The notes under the pieces: generated by a model
Told to the model about the DNA's origin: nothing
Seen by the model: the letters and a program-made list of their open reading frames with translations, nothing else
Database searches by the model: none
Shown here: positions 48,710-58,100 of the stretch, piece by piece
How the letters are laid out: each line of letters opens with the position of its first letter
Numbering within the stretch: the stretch's first letter is position 1
Origin: Roseococcus suduntuyensis
GTDB taxonomy: Bacteria > Pseudomonadota > Alphaproteobacteria > Acetobacterales > Acetobacteraceae
Assembly: GCF_014196305.1 (NCBI RefSeq)
Contig: NZ_JACIDJ010000001.1
Location: 461,683 to 525,682 of the forward strand
Reading direction: 5' to 3'
DNA: 64,000 nucleotides
Program-made: the position numbers and the translations under genes

Positions 48710-49767
48710 GCGCTCGACTTGGCGAAGGCCACCAGGCGGTCGCTGGCCTCCAGCCGATCGATCTTCTCGATGGCGGCGTATTCGGCGGCCAGGCGCTCCA
48801 GCGCCTGCTCGTAGATCTGCCGCTCGCTGAAGGACTGGTCGGGCTGGCCGGCGTTGCGCTGCAGGTCGCGCACCACCTCCGCGATCTGGATGGGGTCGCC
48901 CGAGTTGATCTTGGCCTCGTATTCCTGGGCGCGGCGCGACCACATGGTGCGCTTGATGCGCGCGCGTCCCTTCAGCGTATCGATGGCCTGCTCGAACTCC
49001 TTGGGGGTGAACAGCTTGCGCAGCCCGGCCGTCGCCACCTTGGTGACGGGCACGCGCAGCGTCATGCGGTTTTCCTCGAAGGTGACGACGACCATCTGCA
49101 AGGCATGGCCCGCGGCCTCGATGGTCTCGATGCCCTGCACCATGCCCACACCGTGCGTCGGGTAGACCACATGGTCCCCGGCCTTCAGCTCGATCTTGGC
49201 GGCGGGCGGGCGCGGGGCGGGGTTCTGCCCCTCGGCGAAGCCAGGGCGGCCCGGGCTGCGGACGGCGAAGGAGGGCGGCATGTTCGGCCGCCCCGCCGCC
49301 GCGCGCGCGGCCATGGACCCGCCCCCGCGCGAGGGCGTGTCGGTCGGCGCCGCGATCACGATGGAGGGCCGGGGCGTCGCCGGGGCCTCCGCGGCCGGCT
49401 CGGAAGCGGGGCTGTTGGTGTCGGGTGCGGTGGTGGACGCCTTGGACTTGGTCACGGGACGGGATGATACCTTGCTGTGGGATTCGACGGGGCGCTGGGG
49501 CTGCGCTGGCGGCGCCGCGGGCGCCTTGACTTCGGGGGCCCGGACTTCGGGGACAGGGACTTCGGGGGCCGGGGCTACCTTCGCAACCCTTGCCCGGGGC
49601 GGTGGTTCCTTCGCGGCCGGGGCCGGCTTGGTCTTGGCGGCCGTCTTGGCCGGAGGGGACGTCACGGGCGCCGGCTTCTTGGCCTTTGCCTGGGCCTTCG
49701 CCTGGGCCGCTGGCGCCTTCGGCGCGGGAGGTGCGGTGGCCGGCTTGCCGCGGGAAGGGGTGGCCAT
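48706..49767 (-). CDS. CarD family transcriptional regulator with long disordered N-terminus
   Basis: The last 160 residues are a CarD/CdnL-type RNA polymerase-binding protein: KAGDHVVYPTHGVGMVQGIE begins the Tudor-like domain, followed by the helical DNA-binding part with KRTMWSRRAQEYEAKI. CarD stabilises RNA polymerase open complexes at rRNA and other promoters. The first 190 residues are an Ala/Pro/Lys-rich low-complexity extension, about as long as the whole of most CarD homologues. Some alphaproteobacterial relatives also carry such an extension. It is translationally coupled to sufE. Confidence 0.9.
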   Translation of the reverse strand: MATPSRGKPATAPPAPKAPAAQAKAQAKAKKPAPVTSPPAKTAAKTKPAPAAKEPPPRARVAKVAPAPEVPVPEVRAPEVKAPAAPPAQPQRPVESHSKVSSRPVTKSKASTTAPDTNSPASEPAAEAPATPRPSIVIAAPTDTPSRGGGSMAARAAAGRPNMPPSFAVRSPGRPGFAEGQNPAPRPPAAKIELKAGDHVVYPTHGVGMVQGIETIEAAGHALQMVVVTFEENRMTLRVPVTKVATAGLRKLFTPKEFEQAIDTLKGRARIKRTMWSRRAQEYEAKINSGDPIQIAEVVRDLQRNAGQPDQSFSERQIYEQALERLAAEYAAIEKIDRLEASDRLVAFAKSSA

Positions 49768-49907
49768 GGCGTTCGCTGCTCCTGCCGTCCGACAGATATG
49801 GCAGCGTCACCGACCTCAGCCTGCGCCCCGGGCACTTAACATCCGGTGCATCAGGCCCTGGCGCACGCCGACCATCCTCACGAATCTTGGAACCCTAGCA
49901 CAAAAAT

Positions 49908-49927
49908 GGCGCGCCGTCACGCGCGCC
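49908..49927 (-). terminator. Rho-independent terminator of bcsD
   Basis: A perfect 7-bp stem (GGCGCGC / GCGCGCC) with a 6-base loop is followed on the minus strand by ATTTTTG, 15 bases past the bcsD stop. It is a good match to an intrinsic terminator. Confidence 0.75.
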
Positions 49928-49941
49928 CCCGATGGAGCGCC

Positions 49942-50466
49942 TTACGCCGCCTGGGCGTAGCGCAGCACCACCAGCGCGCCCTCATGCGCGGCCTGGCGCA
50001 CGGGCACGCCCTCCACCGCGCCGGGCTGGGCGTCGAGCCAGGCCTGGTAGAGCCCCTCCAGCACCGGGATGATCCAGGCGCCGGCGGGATCCTCGGGCAG
50101 GGAGACCAGGGGGGCGGCGGCGTGGCGCAGCACCATGGCCGCCTGCGCCTCGTCCAGCGAGACCTCCACATAGCCCCATTCGGCCTCGGCCAGGGCGGCG
50201 TTCATCGCGGCCTCCAGCGCCGAGAGGCTGTCGCAGGGCGGCAGCGTCATCTCCCGCGCCATTCCCTCGCCCAGGGCGCGCAGGAAGGTCTGGCGCGCCT
50301 CACCGGGCAGATGCGCCTGCGCGATCCCCATCAGGGCACGGACGAAGCCGCGCCATTGCGGCGAGACGCCCCGCCGCGCGAGGTAGGAAAGCGCACCCTG
50401 GTCCGCCATCTGCAGCTTCACCTTCACGCCCGCATTCCCGCTATTTCCTTGCGACAAGTTCATCAT
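49942..50466 (-). CDS. bcsD: Cellulose synthase subunit BcsD (AcsD)
   Basis: The protein (174 residues from ATG 50466; M at 50463 and starts to 50493 are alternatives) matches AcsD/BcsD along its length: GEGMAREMTLPPCDSLSALE, AEWGYVEVSLDE, and the highly characteristic GAWIIPVLEGLYQAWLDAQ. In Komagataeibacter the BcsD octamer sits in the periplasm and lines up glucan chains into crystalline ribbons. About 20 residues more than AcsD at the N-terminus; no signal peptide, as in AcsD. It is divergent from the MBOAT gene and has its own terminator, so it is not in the main bcs operon. Confidence 0.85.
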   Translation of the reverse strand: MMNLSQGNSGNAGVKVKLQMADQGALSYLARRGVSPQWRGFVRALMGIAQAHLPGEARQTFLRALGEGMAREMTLPPCDSLSALEAAMNAALAEAEWGYVEVSLDEAQAAMVLRHAAAPLVSLPEDPAGAWIIPVLEGLYQAWLDAQPGAVEGVPVRQAAHEGALVVLRYAQAA

Positions 50467-50597
50467 AGGCTGCCCGCGCCGCGGGGTCATCAACGATTGC
50501 GGCGCGCGGCGTTCTGTTCTAGCCCAAAACCCCAGGTTTTCCGAGGCCGGACCCCACCCATGCGCCCCCCTTTCCGCCCCGTGCGGGCCCGCCGCGC

Positions 50598-52016
50598 ATG
50601 ATCTTCGCCTCCTTCGAGTTCCTGTTCCTGTTCCTGCCGGCCTTCCTGGTCGCCTATTTCCTGAGCCCCACCCGCGCGCGCAACGCCGTCATCCTGGTCT
50701 TCTCCTGGGGCTTCTACGCCTGGTGGCGGGTGGATTTCCTGGCGCTGCTGGTGGGTGTCACGCTCTGGAGCTTCTGGCTGGCGCAGGCCATGGAGGGCCG
50801 TGGCGAGGCCGCGCGCACCCGGCTGATGGTGCTGGGCCTTGTCGGGCAGCTCGGCGTGCTGGGCTGGTTCAAATACGCCAACTTCGGCGTGCAGACCTTC
50901 AACGATGCGGTGATGGCCTTCGGCGGCACGCCCATGCCCTGGGCGCAGATCATCCTGCCCGTGGGCCTGTCCTTCTACGTGCTGCAATCGGTCAGCTACC
51001 TGGTGGACGTGTATCGGCGCGACGTGCCCGTCAGCCGCGACTTCGTGGCCTACGCGGCCTACAAGGCCATGTTCAGCCAGCTCATCGCCGGGCCCATCGT
51101 GCGCTATGCCGAGGTGGCGGAGGATCTGCGCGCCCGCAGCCACTCCTTCGAGAAATTCGGCCTGGGCGCGCGCCGCTTCATGGTGGGCTTCGCCATGAAG
51201 GTGCTGGTGGCCGACACGCTGGCGCCGCTGGTGGATGCCGTCTTCGCCCTGCCCGCCGCCACCACCACCGAGGCCTGGGTGGGCGCCATCGCCTACACGC
51301 TGCAATTGTTCTTCGACTTCGCGGGCTATTCGGCCATGGCCATCGGGCTGGCCATGATGTGCGGCTTCCGCTTCCCCGAGAATTTCGACAACCCCTACCT
51401 CGCCGGCAACATCCAGGAATTCTGGCAGCGCTGGCACATGACGCTGAGCCGCTTCCTGCGCGACTACCTCTACATCTCGCTCGGCGGGAACCGGCACGGC
51501 CCCGTGCGGACCTATGCGAACCTGCTGCTGACCATGGTCATCGGCGGGCTGTGGCATGGGGCGAACTGGACCTTCATCGTCTGGGGCGTCTGGCATGGCG
51601 CCCTGCTGGCGCTGCACCGCTTCTGGCGCGCCTCGGGCGGCGGGCCGCTGCCCTGGCTGCTGGGCCACGCCCTGCTGATGCTGGCCGTCATCCTGGGCTG
51701 GGTCGCGTTCCGCGCGCCGGATTTCGCCACGGCCTTCGCCTTCTACGCCGCCATGTTCGGCGCGAACTGGGGCGGCATCTCCGATGCGCTGGCCTGGCAG
51801 GTCACGCCGGACCAGTGGTGGTTCCTCTGGCTGGCGCTCGGCCTGGTCTATCTGCCGCTGCTGTCGGGGCGCCTGCCCTTCCTGCGCCTGCACCCCACGG
51901 GGCTTTCGGGCCTGTCGCGCCCCGTCTGGATGTGGTGGCCCTTCCTGGCCTTCCTGCTCGGCCTCGTGCTGCTCTACAGCCGCGCGGCCGTGCCCTTCCT
52001 GTATTTCCAGTTCTGA
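50598..52016 (+). CDS. MBOAT O-acyltransferase (AlgI/WssH-like)
   Basis: This 472-residue membrane protein, with about 10-12 spans, starts in the style of AlgI (FASFEFLFLFLPAFLVAYF). The catalytic His lies in MVIGGLWHGANWTFI, and FWQRWHMTLSRFLRDYLYI is the conserved cytosolic helix. MBOAT proteins pass acetyl groups across the inner membrane to periplasmic acetyltransferases that modify alginate or cellulose. Its partner at 52027 follows after 10 bases. It probably serves the cellulose operon that converges with it; in type II acetobacterial clusters the MBOAT gene bcsY lies inside the operon. Confidence 0.92.
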   Translation: MIFASFEFLFLFLPAFLVAYFLSPTRARNAVILVFSWGFYAWWRVDFLALLVGVTLWSFWLAQAMEGRGEAARTRLMVLGLVGQLGVLGWFKYANFGVQTFNDAVMAFGGTPMPWAQIILPVGLSFYVLQSVSYLVDVYRRDVPVSRDFVAYAAYKAMFSQLIAGPIVRYAEVAEDLRARSHSFEKFGLGARRFMVGFAMKVLVADTLAPLVDAVFALPAATTTEAWVGAIAYTLQLFFDFAGYSAMAIGLAMMCGFRFPENFDNPYLAGNIQEFWQRWHMTLSRFLRDYLYISLGGNRHGPVRTYANLLLTMVIGGLWHGANWTFIVWGVWHGALLALHRFWRASGGGPLPWLLGHALLMLAVILGWVAFRAPDFATAFAFYAAMFGANWGGISDALAWQVTPDQWWFLWLALGLVYLPLLSGRLPFLRLHPTGLSGLSRPVWMWWPFLAFLLGLVLLYSRAAVPFLYFQF

Positions 52017-52026
52017 GGGGGCGCCG

Positions 52027-53130
52027 ATGCAAAGCTGGACCCGCACCCCCGCCACCGCCCTGGCCCTGCTGACCACGGCGCTGCTCGGCTGGGGCGTGTA
52101 CCAGGGCGTGGCGGCCCTGCGCTCCGATGCCGGGCAGGCGCGCCTCGCGCCCACCTTGAACCTGGAGGCCTTCCTGGACGGCCGCACCACGGCGGCCGTG
52201 AACCACGTCCTCGCCCACCACCTCCCGGCCGACCCCTGGGTGCGCGCGGCGGGCGGGCTGTTCCGCTGGGGCCTGTTCAACTCCGGCGGGCCGGCGGTGC
52301 GGGTGGGCTGCGAGGACTGGCTGTTCCTGACGGAGGAACTCCGCCCCTTCGACGGCGCCGAGACCGCCATGGCCGAGCGCGTGGAGGCGCTGCGCCGCAT
52401 CCAGGCCGCGCTGGCCGCGCGCGGCATCGCGCTCGTGCTGGCCGTGGTGCCCGACAAGGCGCGGGTGCATCGGGACATGCTCTGCGGCGCCCCCCGTTCC
52501 GCCCAGGCCGAGGCGCGGCTGGCGGCGCTGGAGGCCGCCCTGTCCGGCCTGCCCCAGGCGCCCCTGCTGCCGGCGCTGTCCTCCCTCGCCGCGCGCGAAC
52601 CCGCCTATTGGCGCACCGATACGCATTGGAACCAGCAGGGTGCCACCGCCGCCGCCGCGGCCATCGCCGAGGCCACCCGGGCGCTGCCCTTCGAACGCCG
52701 CGTCGGCATCGCCACCACCCAGGCCCCCACCGAGACCGAGGCGCCGGCCGACCTGCTGCGGCTGATGGGCCTCGACCTCCTGCCCGACCCCTGGCGCCCC
52801 CACCGCGACCGCCAGCACGACGCCACCACCACCGTGCCGGCGGCCGAGGGCGGCGGCCTGCTGGACGAGGCGGTGCCGGAGGTGGTGCTGCTCGGCTCCT
52901 CCTATTCGCTCAACGCCAACTTCCATGGCGCCCTGCAACAGGCGCTGGGGGCGGCCATCACCTCGCTGGCCCAGGCGGGCGGCGGCTTCCACGGGGCGGC
53001 GGCGGCCTTCTTCGGCGGCGCGACCTTCCGCGAGACGCCGCCGCGCCTCGTCATCTGGGAATTCCCGGAGCGCGTGATGGGCCAGCCCATCACCCCGGCG
53101 GAACGGGCATTCCTGGACGGGTGGCGATAG
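52027..53130 (+). CDS. AlgJ/AlgX-like SGNH acetyltransferase
   Basis: This 367-residue protein has one N-terminal membrane anchor (about residues 8-28) and a periplasmic domain with the Asp-His pair of the AlgJ/AlgX family (YWRTDTHWNQQGA) and the nucleophile block VVLLGSSYSLNANF. These catalyse the transfer of acetyl groups to the polymer in the periplasm. It forms an operon with the MBOAT gene, just as in wssH-wssI of Pseudomonas fluorescens SBW25. It ends 18 bases before the 3 x 51-bp hairpin repeats. Confidence 0.88.
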   Translation: MQSWTRTPATALALLTTALLGWGVYQGVAALRSDAGQARLAPTLNLEAFLDGRTTAAVNHVLAHHLPADPWVRAAGGLFRWGLFNSGGPAVRVGCEDWLFLTEELRPFDGAETAMAERVEALRRIQAALAARGIALVLAVVPDKARVHRDMLCGAPRSAQAEARLAALEAALSGLPQAPLLPALSSLAAREPAYWRTDTHWNQQGATAAAAAIAEATRALPFERRVGIATTQAPTETEAPADLLRLMGLDLLPDPWRPHRDRQHDATTTVPAAEGGGLLDEAVPEVVLLGSSYSLNANFHGALQQALGAAITSLAQAGGGFHGAAAAFFGGATFRETPPRLVIWEFPERVMGQPITPAERAFLDGWR

Positions 53131-53147
53131 CGCCACGGCGTTGCCAA

Positions 53148-53294
53148 GCGGCTGATTCACGCCTTTGGTATCCACCAAAGGCGATCAGACGCTGCCGCGC
53201 GGCTGATTCACGCCTTTGGTATTTACCAAAGGCGATCAGACGCTACCGGGCGGCTGATTCACGCCTTTGGTATTCACCAAAGGCGATCAGACGC
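53148..53294. repeat. Three tandem 51-bp hairpin elements
   Basis: Cores of 45 bases start at 53148, 53199 and 53250, a strict 51-base period. Each reads GCGGCTGATTCACG, then CCTTTGGT - four-base loop - ACCAAAGG, then CGATCAGACGC. The inner 10-bp stem is identical in all copies while loops vary (ATCC, ATTT, ATTC), and the outer CTGAT pairs with ATCAG. The block exactly fills the gap between two convergent genes; the third copy overlaps the last base of the algJ-like stop. It belongs to the same family as 34785-34875. Confidence 0.88.
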
Positions 53295-54289
53295 TACCCG
53301 CCCAACGCGGCCCGCACCCCGCCCAGGAAGGCGTCCGTGCTCATGGCGTGCTGCGGAAATGCGGAGCGGTTGCTGGGCAGCAGGACCATCGCGCCCTCCA
53401 GCAGGCTCAGCACCAGCAGCAAAGGCCGCTGGCGCTGGAAGGTCTGGGAGCGCAGGTAGGACAGCAGCGTCTCGTAGGGGCCGAAATTCGCCGTCTTCCA
53501 GTCCAGCGCGACCGGCCGGCTCAGCCCGGCCGAGAGTGCAGCGGCGAAGTTGAACTCGGGCGCCAGGAAGCTGCTGCCCACAACCGCCACATCCGAGCGG
53601 TCCTCCTGCACCAGCGTCGCGCCCCCGCGCGGCACGGGCGCGCGGATCAGGAAGGATTCGGCCGGGAAGGCGCGGCGTTCCTCGGGCGGGACGAAGTCCA
53701 GCAGGTCGTTGCGGCCCCTGACGCGCTGCACCGGCGGCCCCAGCCGCTCACCCGGACCGGGACTGGCGGGAAAACGGAACGCCGCCTGGATGGCCGAGGC
53801 CATGACCCCCGCGGCCAGTTCCGCGCCGGCCGGTGTCCAATGCGTGTCGGCCTTGAAGAAGAGGCGCGGTTCGGGCCGGGCGGCGGCCTCGCGCGCCATG
53901 GGCGTCATCAAATCCGGCACCAGCCGCACGCCCCCCTGGGTCAGGGCGGCGCGGGCGGCTTCGTAGCGCCGTTGCGCCACGGGCGAGGGCGCCATGCCAG
54001 GCGGCAGCATGTTCCGATAGACCATGGCCTTGGACGGGATGAGGGTGATGACCGTCTCGACATGGGCCGCGCGCAGCATCCCCACCGCCTCGGCCAGGAT
54101 TTCGCAAACCCGGGGCAGGTTGGTGGTGTCGGCCTGCTGCACATTGTCCCAGGGCGCGAAGAGCCACCCATCCCGGCCCCGGATGGCCGAAAGGCGCTGC
54201 GCTTGCGCGGCGGGCGCGGCCAAGGCGGTGCCGGCCGCGAGTGCCACGAGGCCGCGGCGCGTCAGTACAGGCGTGGGCGATGGGTTCAT
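53294..54289 (-). CDS. AlgJ-like periplasmic acetyltransferase (paralogue 1)
   Basis: This 331-residue protein has a signal peptide, preceded by a Tat-like R-R (TRRGLVALAAGTALAAPAAQA), then the AlgJ/X domain: FFKADTHWTPAGAEL and the nucleophile block VAVVGSSFLAPEFNF. It is the last gene of the minus-strand cellulose operon, 40 bases after the SGNH gene. It is closely similar to the protein at 59774-60769 (shared starts GRDGWLFAPWDN / GQQGWLFPFWDN), indicating a duplication within the operon. Likely role: O-acetylation of cellulose in the periplasm. Confidence 0.87.
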   Translation of the reverse strand: MNPSPTPVLTRRGLVALAAGTALAAPAAQAQRLSAIRGRDGWLFAPWDNVQQADTTNLPRVCEILAEAVGMLRAAHVETVITLIPSKAMVYRNMLPPGMAPSPVAQRRYEAARAALTQGGVRLVPDLMTPMAREAAARPEPRLFFKADTHWTPAGAELAAGVMASAIQAAFRFPASPGPGERLGPPVQRVRGRNDLLDFVPPEERRAFPAESFLIRAPVPRGGATLVQEDRSDVAVVGSSFLAPEFNFAAALSAGLSRPVALDWKTANFGPYETLLSYLRSQTFQRQRPLLLVLSLLEGAMVLLPSNRSAFPQHAMSTDAFLGGVRAALGG

Positions 54290-54328
54290 TGGTGGCGCTT
54301 CCCCTCGTGATGGACCTCGGATGCCGCC

Positions 54329-55102
54329 CTACCGGGTGGCCGGCGCGGGCACCTCCAGGGCGGCGCGCAGGGCGCTTTCCAAGGCGGTGGAAAGTATCGC
54401 GTAACCATAGGGCGTCAAATGCAGCTGGTCGTAGGACACCAGCGAGGTCAGGCGCTGCCTGCCATCGAGCAGCACATCCGCGGCATCCAGCCCGAACAGC
54501 GTGCGCCCATCCGGGCAGGGGGCCAGGAAGCGATTCACCTCCTGGTTGAACGTGCGCCCGGTGTCGTCGGGCTCGGTCCCGCGGGGCAGCAGTCCGACCA
54601 GCACCACATGCACGCCGGGGGCACGCGCCCGCACCTCCTCCACCACGCTCAGGATGGCCTGGGCCGTGGGCAGGGCATGCCAGCCGAAGCCCGCATTGTT
54701 GGTGCCCACCAGCACCACCACGGCGCGCGGGCGCAGCGCGGCGGGCCAGCCGCCCTGGCGCAGGCGCCACAGCAGCGTCTGCGTGGTGTCGCCCGCGACG
54801 CCCATGTTCAGTGCCCGGCGGTGGCCGTAGAAATGCTGGAACAGGGCGGGCGTCCAACCCGCCACCAGGGAATCCCCCAGGAAGACCAGTTCCACCTCCT
54901 CCAGCCGCGTGGCCGAGAGCCGCCGCGACAGCGCCCGGTTCAACTCCGCCCATTGCGGCCAGGGGTGGGGCGCGGGCCGGGCCTCTGGCGGCAGGGTGCG
55001 CATGTCCAGCGGGCCGGGGCAGGACGCCAGCGCGGGAGGGGCCAGCGCCGCCAGCCCAGTCAGGACCAGAAGGGCGCCGACGGCGCGAAGCCAACTCACC
55101 AT
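54329..55102 (-). CDS. Secreted SGNH/GDSL hydrolase
   Basis: This 257-residue protein has a signal peptide (WLRAVGALLVLTGLAALAPP) and full GDSL blocks: block I FLGDSLVAGW (nucleophile Ser), block II GVAGDTTQTL, block III GTNNAGFG, and block V DQLHLTPYGYA (Asp and His). These have acetyl-esterase or acetyltransferase activity on carbohydrates. Its start overlaps the end of bcsC by 7 bases, so it is part of the same operon. It could edit acetyl groups on cellulose. BcsX of type II acetobacterial operons is also an SGNH protein. Confidence 0.88.
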   Translation of the reverse strand: MVSWLRAVGALLVLTGLAALAPPALASCPGPLDMRTLPPEARPAPHPWPQWAELNRALSRRLSATRLEEVELVFLGDSLVAGWTPALFQHFYGHRRALNMGVAGDTTQTLLWRLRQGGWPAALRPRAVVVLVGTNNAGFGWHALPTAQAILSVVEEVRARAPGVHVVLVGLLPRGTEPDDTGRTFNQEVNRFLAPCPDGRTLFGLDAADVLLDGRQRLTSLVSYDQLHLTPYGYAILSTALESALRAALEVPAPATR

Positions 55103-58100
55103 ACGGGACGGGTCGCGCCCGAGGGCATCCGCACCAGTTCCGGCGCGCCGGCGCGATAGCTGCTCACCATCGGGTCGTTCACGTTGGGATAGACGGTGGG
55201 CGCGCCCGCGAACAACGGCTCCAGGTCGGCGCGCGGCCGGTCAAGCCGGTAGCGCAGATAGAAGAAGCCCGCCGTGTCCGCGAAATTCCCCACCCGCTCA
55301 TACCGGGCCGCCGCCCCCAGGCGCAGGTTGGGCGTCATGGCGTATTCCAGATTGGCGAAGATGCTGCCCGTGGGCCCGCTGCTGCGCTGCCCGCCGATAT
55401 GCGTGTCGAAGACGCCCGGGTTGGCCGCCGCCTGCGCCTCCAGCGCCGCCTGGTAGCCCCGGTTGGTCGGGAAGACGGGGGCCAGCGCCGTGCGGAAGCT
55501 CTGCCACCCCACCGCGCCGATGCCGCGGAAGGTCCAGTCGCCCCATTGCGCCCGATACTCGCCCTGCAAGGAGCCGACGAAGGACCGCGCGGGGCTGAAA
55601 TACCCACCATGGCCGAAGGTGAAGCCGCCCGCGTTGCGCGAATGGCCCGTGTGGCGCAGGTCCACGCCCACCGTCACCTGCTGCCCCGGCTGGCGCAGCA
55701 CGGCGTAGTAGACGCCGCCGAACACCTCCCACCGCGTGTTGTCCACCACATTGGTGCCGCGCAGCATGTGGGCGCCGCCGCCACCATAGAAGCCCAGCCG
55801 GTCGCTGGTGGAATATTCCAGCGTGACGCGCCCGCCCGTGCGCGTCACCGCGCCCCAGAAGGGCCCGTGCGAAGGCGATTGCTGGTAGCCCGCGTAGGAG
55901 AGCATGGAGCTGGTCTCGGGCGTGCGCTCCGCCGTCAGGCGCAGGCGCAGCCCCTCCGTGATCCGCGGCACCGCCTCCAGCATCCCGGTGAAGGTGGGCC
56001 GGTGGAAGCCGAGCGGCGTGGAACCCACCTCCGCCCGCATGTTCTCGCGCAGCCAGGTCATGCGCAGGGCCACGCCGTCGATGTTGCCCTGCGGCCGCTG
56101 GAAGGCGGGCGCGGTGACGTCCCGCTGGAGAAAGAGCGGGTTGGTGCCGAAGGATTGCTGGTCCCGGAAGCCCGAGCCAAGCCGCCCCGATTGCAGCGCC
56201 ACCATGTCCGCGCCCAGCGTCAGCCGCCCCCCCACGCCCGGCAGCGGGGCCGAGACCTCGGTCGGCGCCGTCAGCGTGGTCAGGCGCGAGGTGCCGCCCG
56301 AGCCGGGCCGGGCATGGATCTGCAAGCCGCTCTGCAGCCACACCGCCGCCTCGTCCCGCGCGCGGATCAGCTCCTGCGCGATCTGTGAGGTCAGCGCATC
56401 GGTCAGGCGCACGGCGCGCGCGGCCCCCGCGCCGGGGCGCATGGCCTCGGCGGCCGCGGCGGCGGCCCCCACCTCGCCATCGGCGCGGAGTGCCGCGAGG
56501 CGCCGCGAGGCCGCGGCCTCCATCAGCCGCAGGGTCGCGGCCTGGTTGCCCTGGGCGCGGTTCAGCCGCGCCTCGGCCAGCGTCATCCGCAAATCGCCGG
56601 GCGAGAAGAAGGCGCCTTCCACCAGCGCGGCATGGGCGGCGGCCCAGTCGCGCTGCTCGACGGCGATGTCCACCAGGGCGATGCGCGCCTCATGGTTCCG
56701 CGGGTCCTCGCGCAGGATGTCCTCCACGATGCGACGCGCCTCGGGCAGGCGGCGACGCGCCATCAGCAGCCGCACCATGGCGAGGTTCTGGTTGCGCGCG
56801 GCGGGTGCCGCGCCGCGCTGGGCGTCGCGGGCGGTCAGCGCGGCCTCGGCCTCGGCGAAGCGGCCCCGCAGGGTGGCATCGTCGGCCACGGCCATGGCCT
56901 CGAAATCCAGCACGGCGTTCAGCTCGCGCCGCTCCTCCGCCGTCAGGTTCTGCGCGCGCGTGAGCGGCGAGGTGATCTCCTGCGCCACCGCCGGCCGCTT
57001 GGCCTGGATCAGCGCGCCCGCGATCAGGATGCGCGACATCACGCTGGCATCGGGGTTGGCGCGCAGCGCGGCCTGCGCCGCCTCCACCGCCGCCTGCGGT
57101 TCGTCGAGGCGCCCCAATGCCCGGATCACGGCCGGCGCCAGCAGCCCGCCCGGGTCACGCTGGCCGGCGGCGGCGACCATCGCGCGAAGCGCGTCGGGCT
57201 GTGAAGCGCGCAGCGCGTCGGGGGGTGAGGCGCGCCGTGCGTCGGGCTGCCGGCCGCGCGCATCGGGCCGGCGGGCGCGCACCGCGTCCTCCAGCTGCTG
57301 CACCTCGAATTCGCGCCGTGTCAGCGCCGCGATGCGCGCCATGTCCGGGTTGCGAAGGCGGGCCGGCACGCGCTCGAACAGCGCCAGCGCATCGCCGAAG
57401 CGCTCGTCGTCGAAGGCCAGAAGGGCGGCGGCCATGGAGGATTCGGCGTCGGTGCGCGCCTCCAGCCCGCGCTCCAGCCGGCGCGCCTCCTCAGCCTGGC
57501 CGAGTGTCTTGAGGCGCCGCACCAGGTCCACCGTGGGCCAGGGATTGGCGGGGTTCAGCGCGATGGCCGCGCGCAGCTGCTCCAGCGCCTGCTCGGGATG
57601 GTCGAGGCGGCGCGCATTCTCCACCAGCGCGCCGGCATGGGCGACGCGCGCGGCCTGGCTGGGGGCGAGGCCCGTCTCCCGCCGCAGGCTTTCGGCCTCG
57701 GCGAAGCGGTTCTGGCGTTGCAGGGCGGTGTAGAGGCCCTGCAGCGCGTCCTCCTGCCGCGGGCGCAGGGCCAGCACGGCGCGGAAGCGCTGTTCGGCCG
57801 CCGGCAGGTCGCCGCGTTGCAGCGCGATCGAGCCCAGGATCAGCTCGCCCTGGATGCGCTCCTCCCCGCGCTGCCGCGCCGCCACACGGGCCAGCCGGTC
57901 GGCGCGGTCCAGGTCGTTGCGGGCCATGGCACGCCAGGCCAGCACCGAGGCCGGCACCGGCGGCGGGCCCTGCCGCACGCCCACCTCCACCGGGTCGAGG
58001 CTGCCCACCGAACGCTCGAACTCCTCCTGCCGGTCGGGGGCGAAGGCGATGGCGCGGTCGAGGAATTCCCGCGCCTCGGCGAAGCGGTTCTGGATCTTGC

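Noticed and set aside
48281-49810. A 509-codon protein containing SufE
   Set aside because: The upstream part is carD read in the wrong frame; SufE starts at 48709, with its ATG overlapping the carD stop.
53148-53294. CRISPR-like array
   Set aside because: The units are contiguous with no unique spacers, and each has an internal hairpin; this is a tandem repeat, not a CRISPR.
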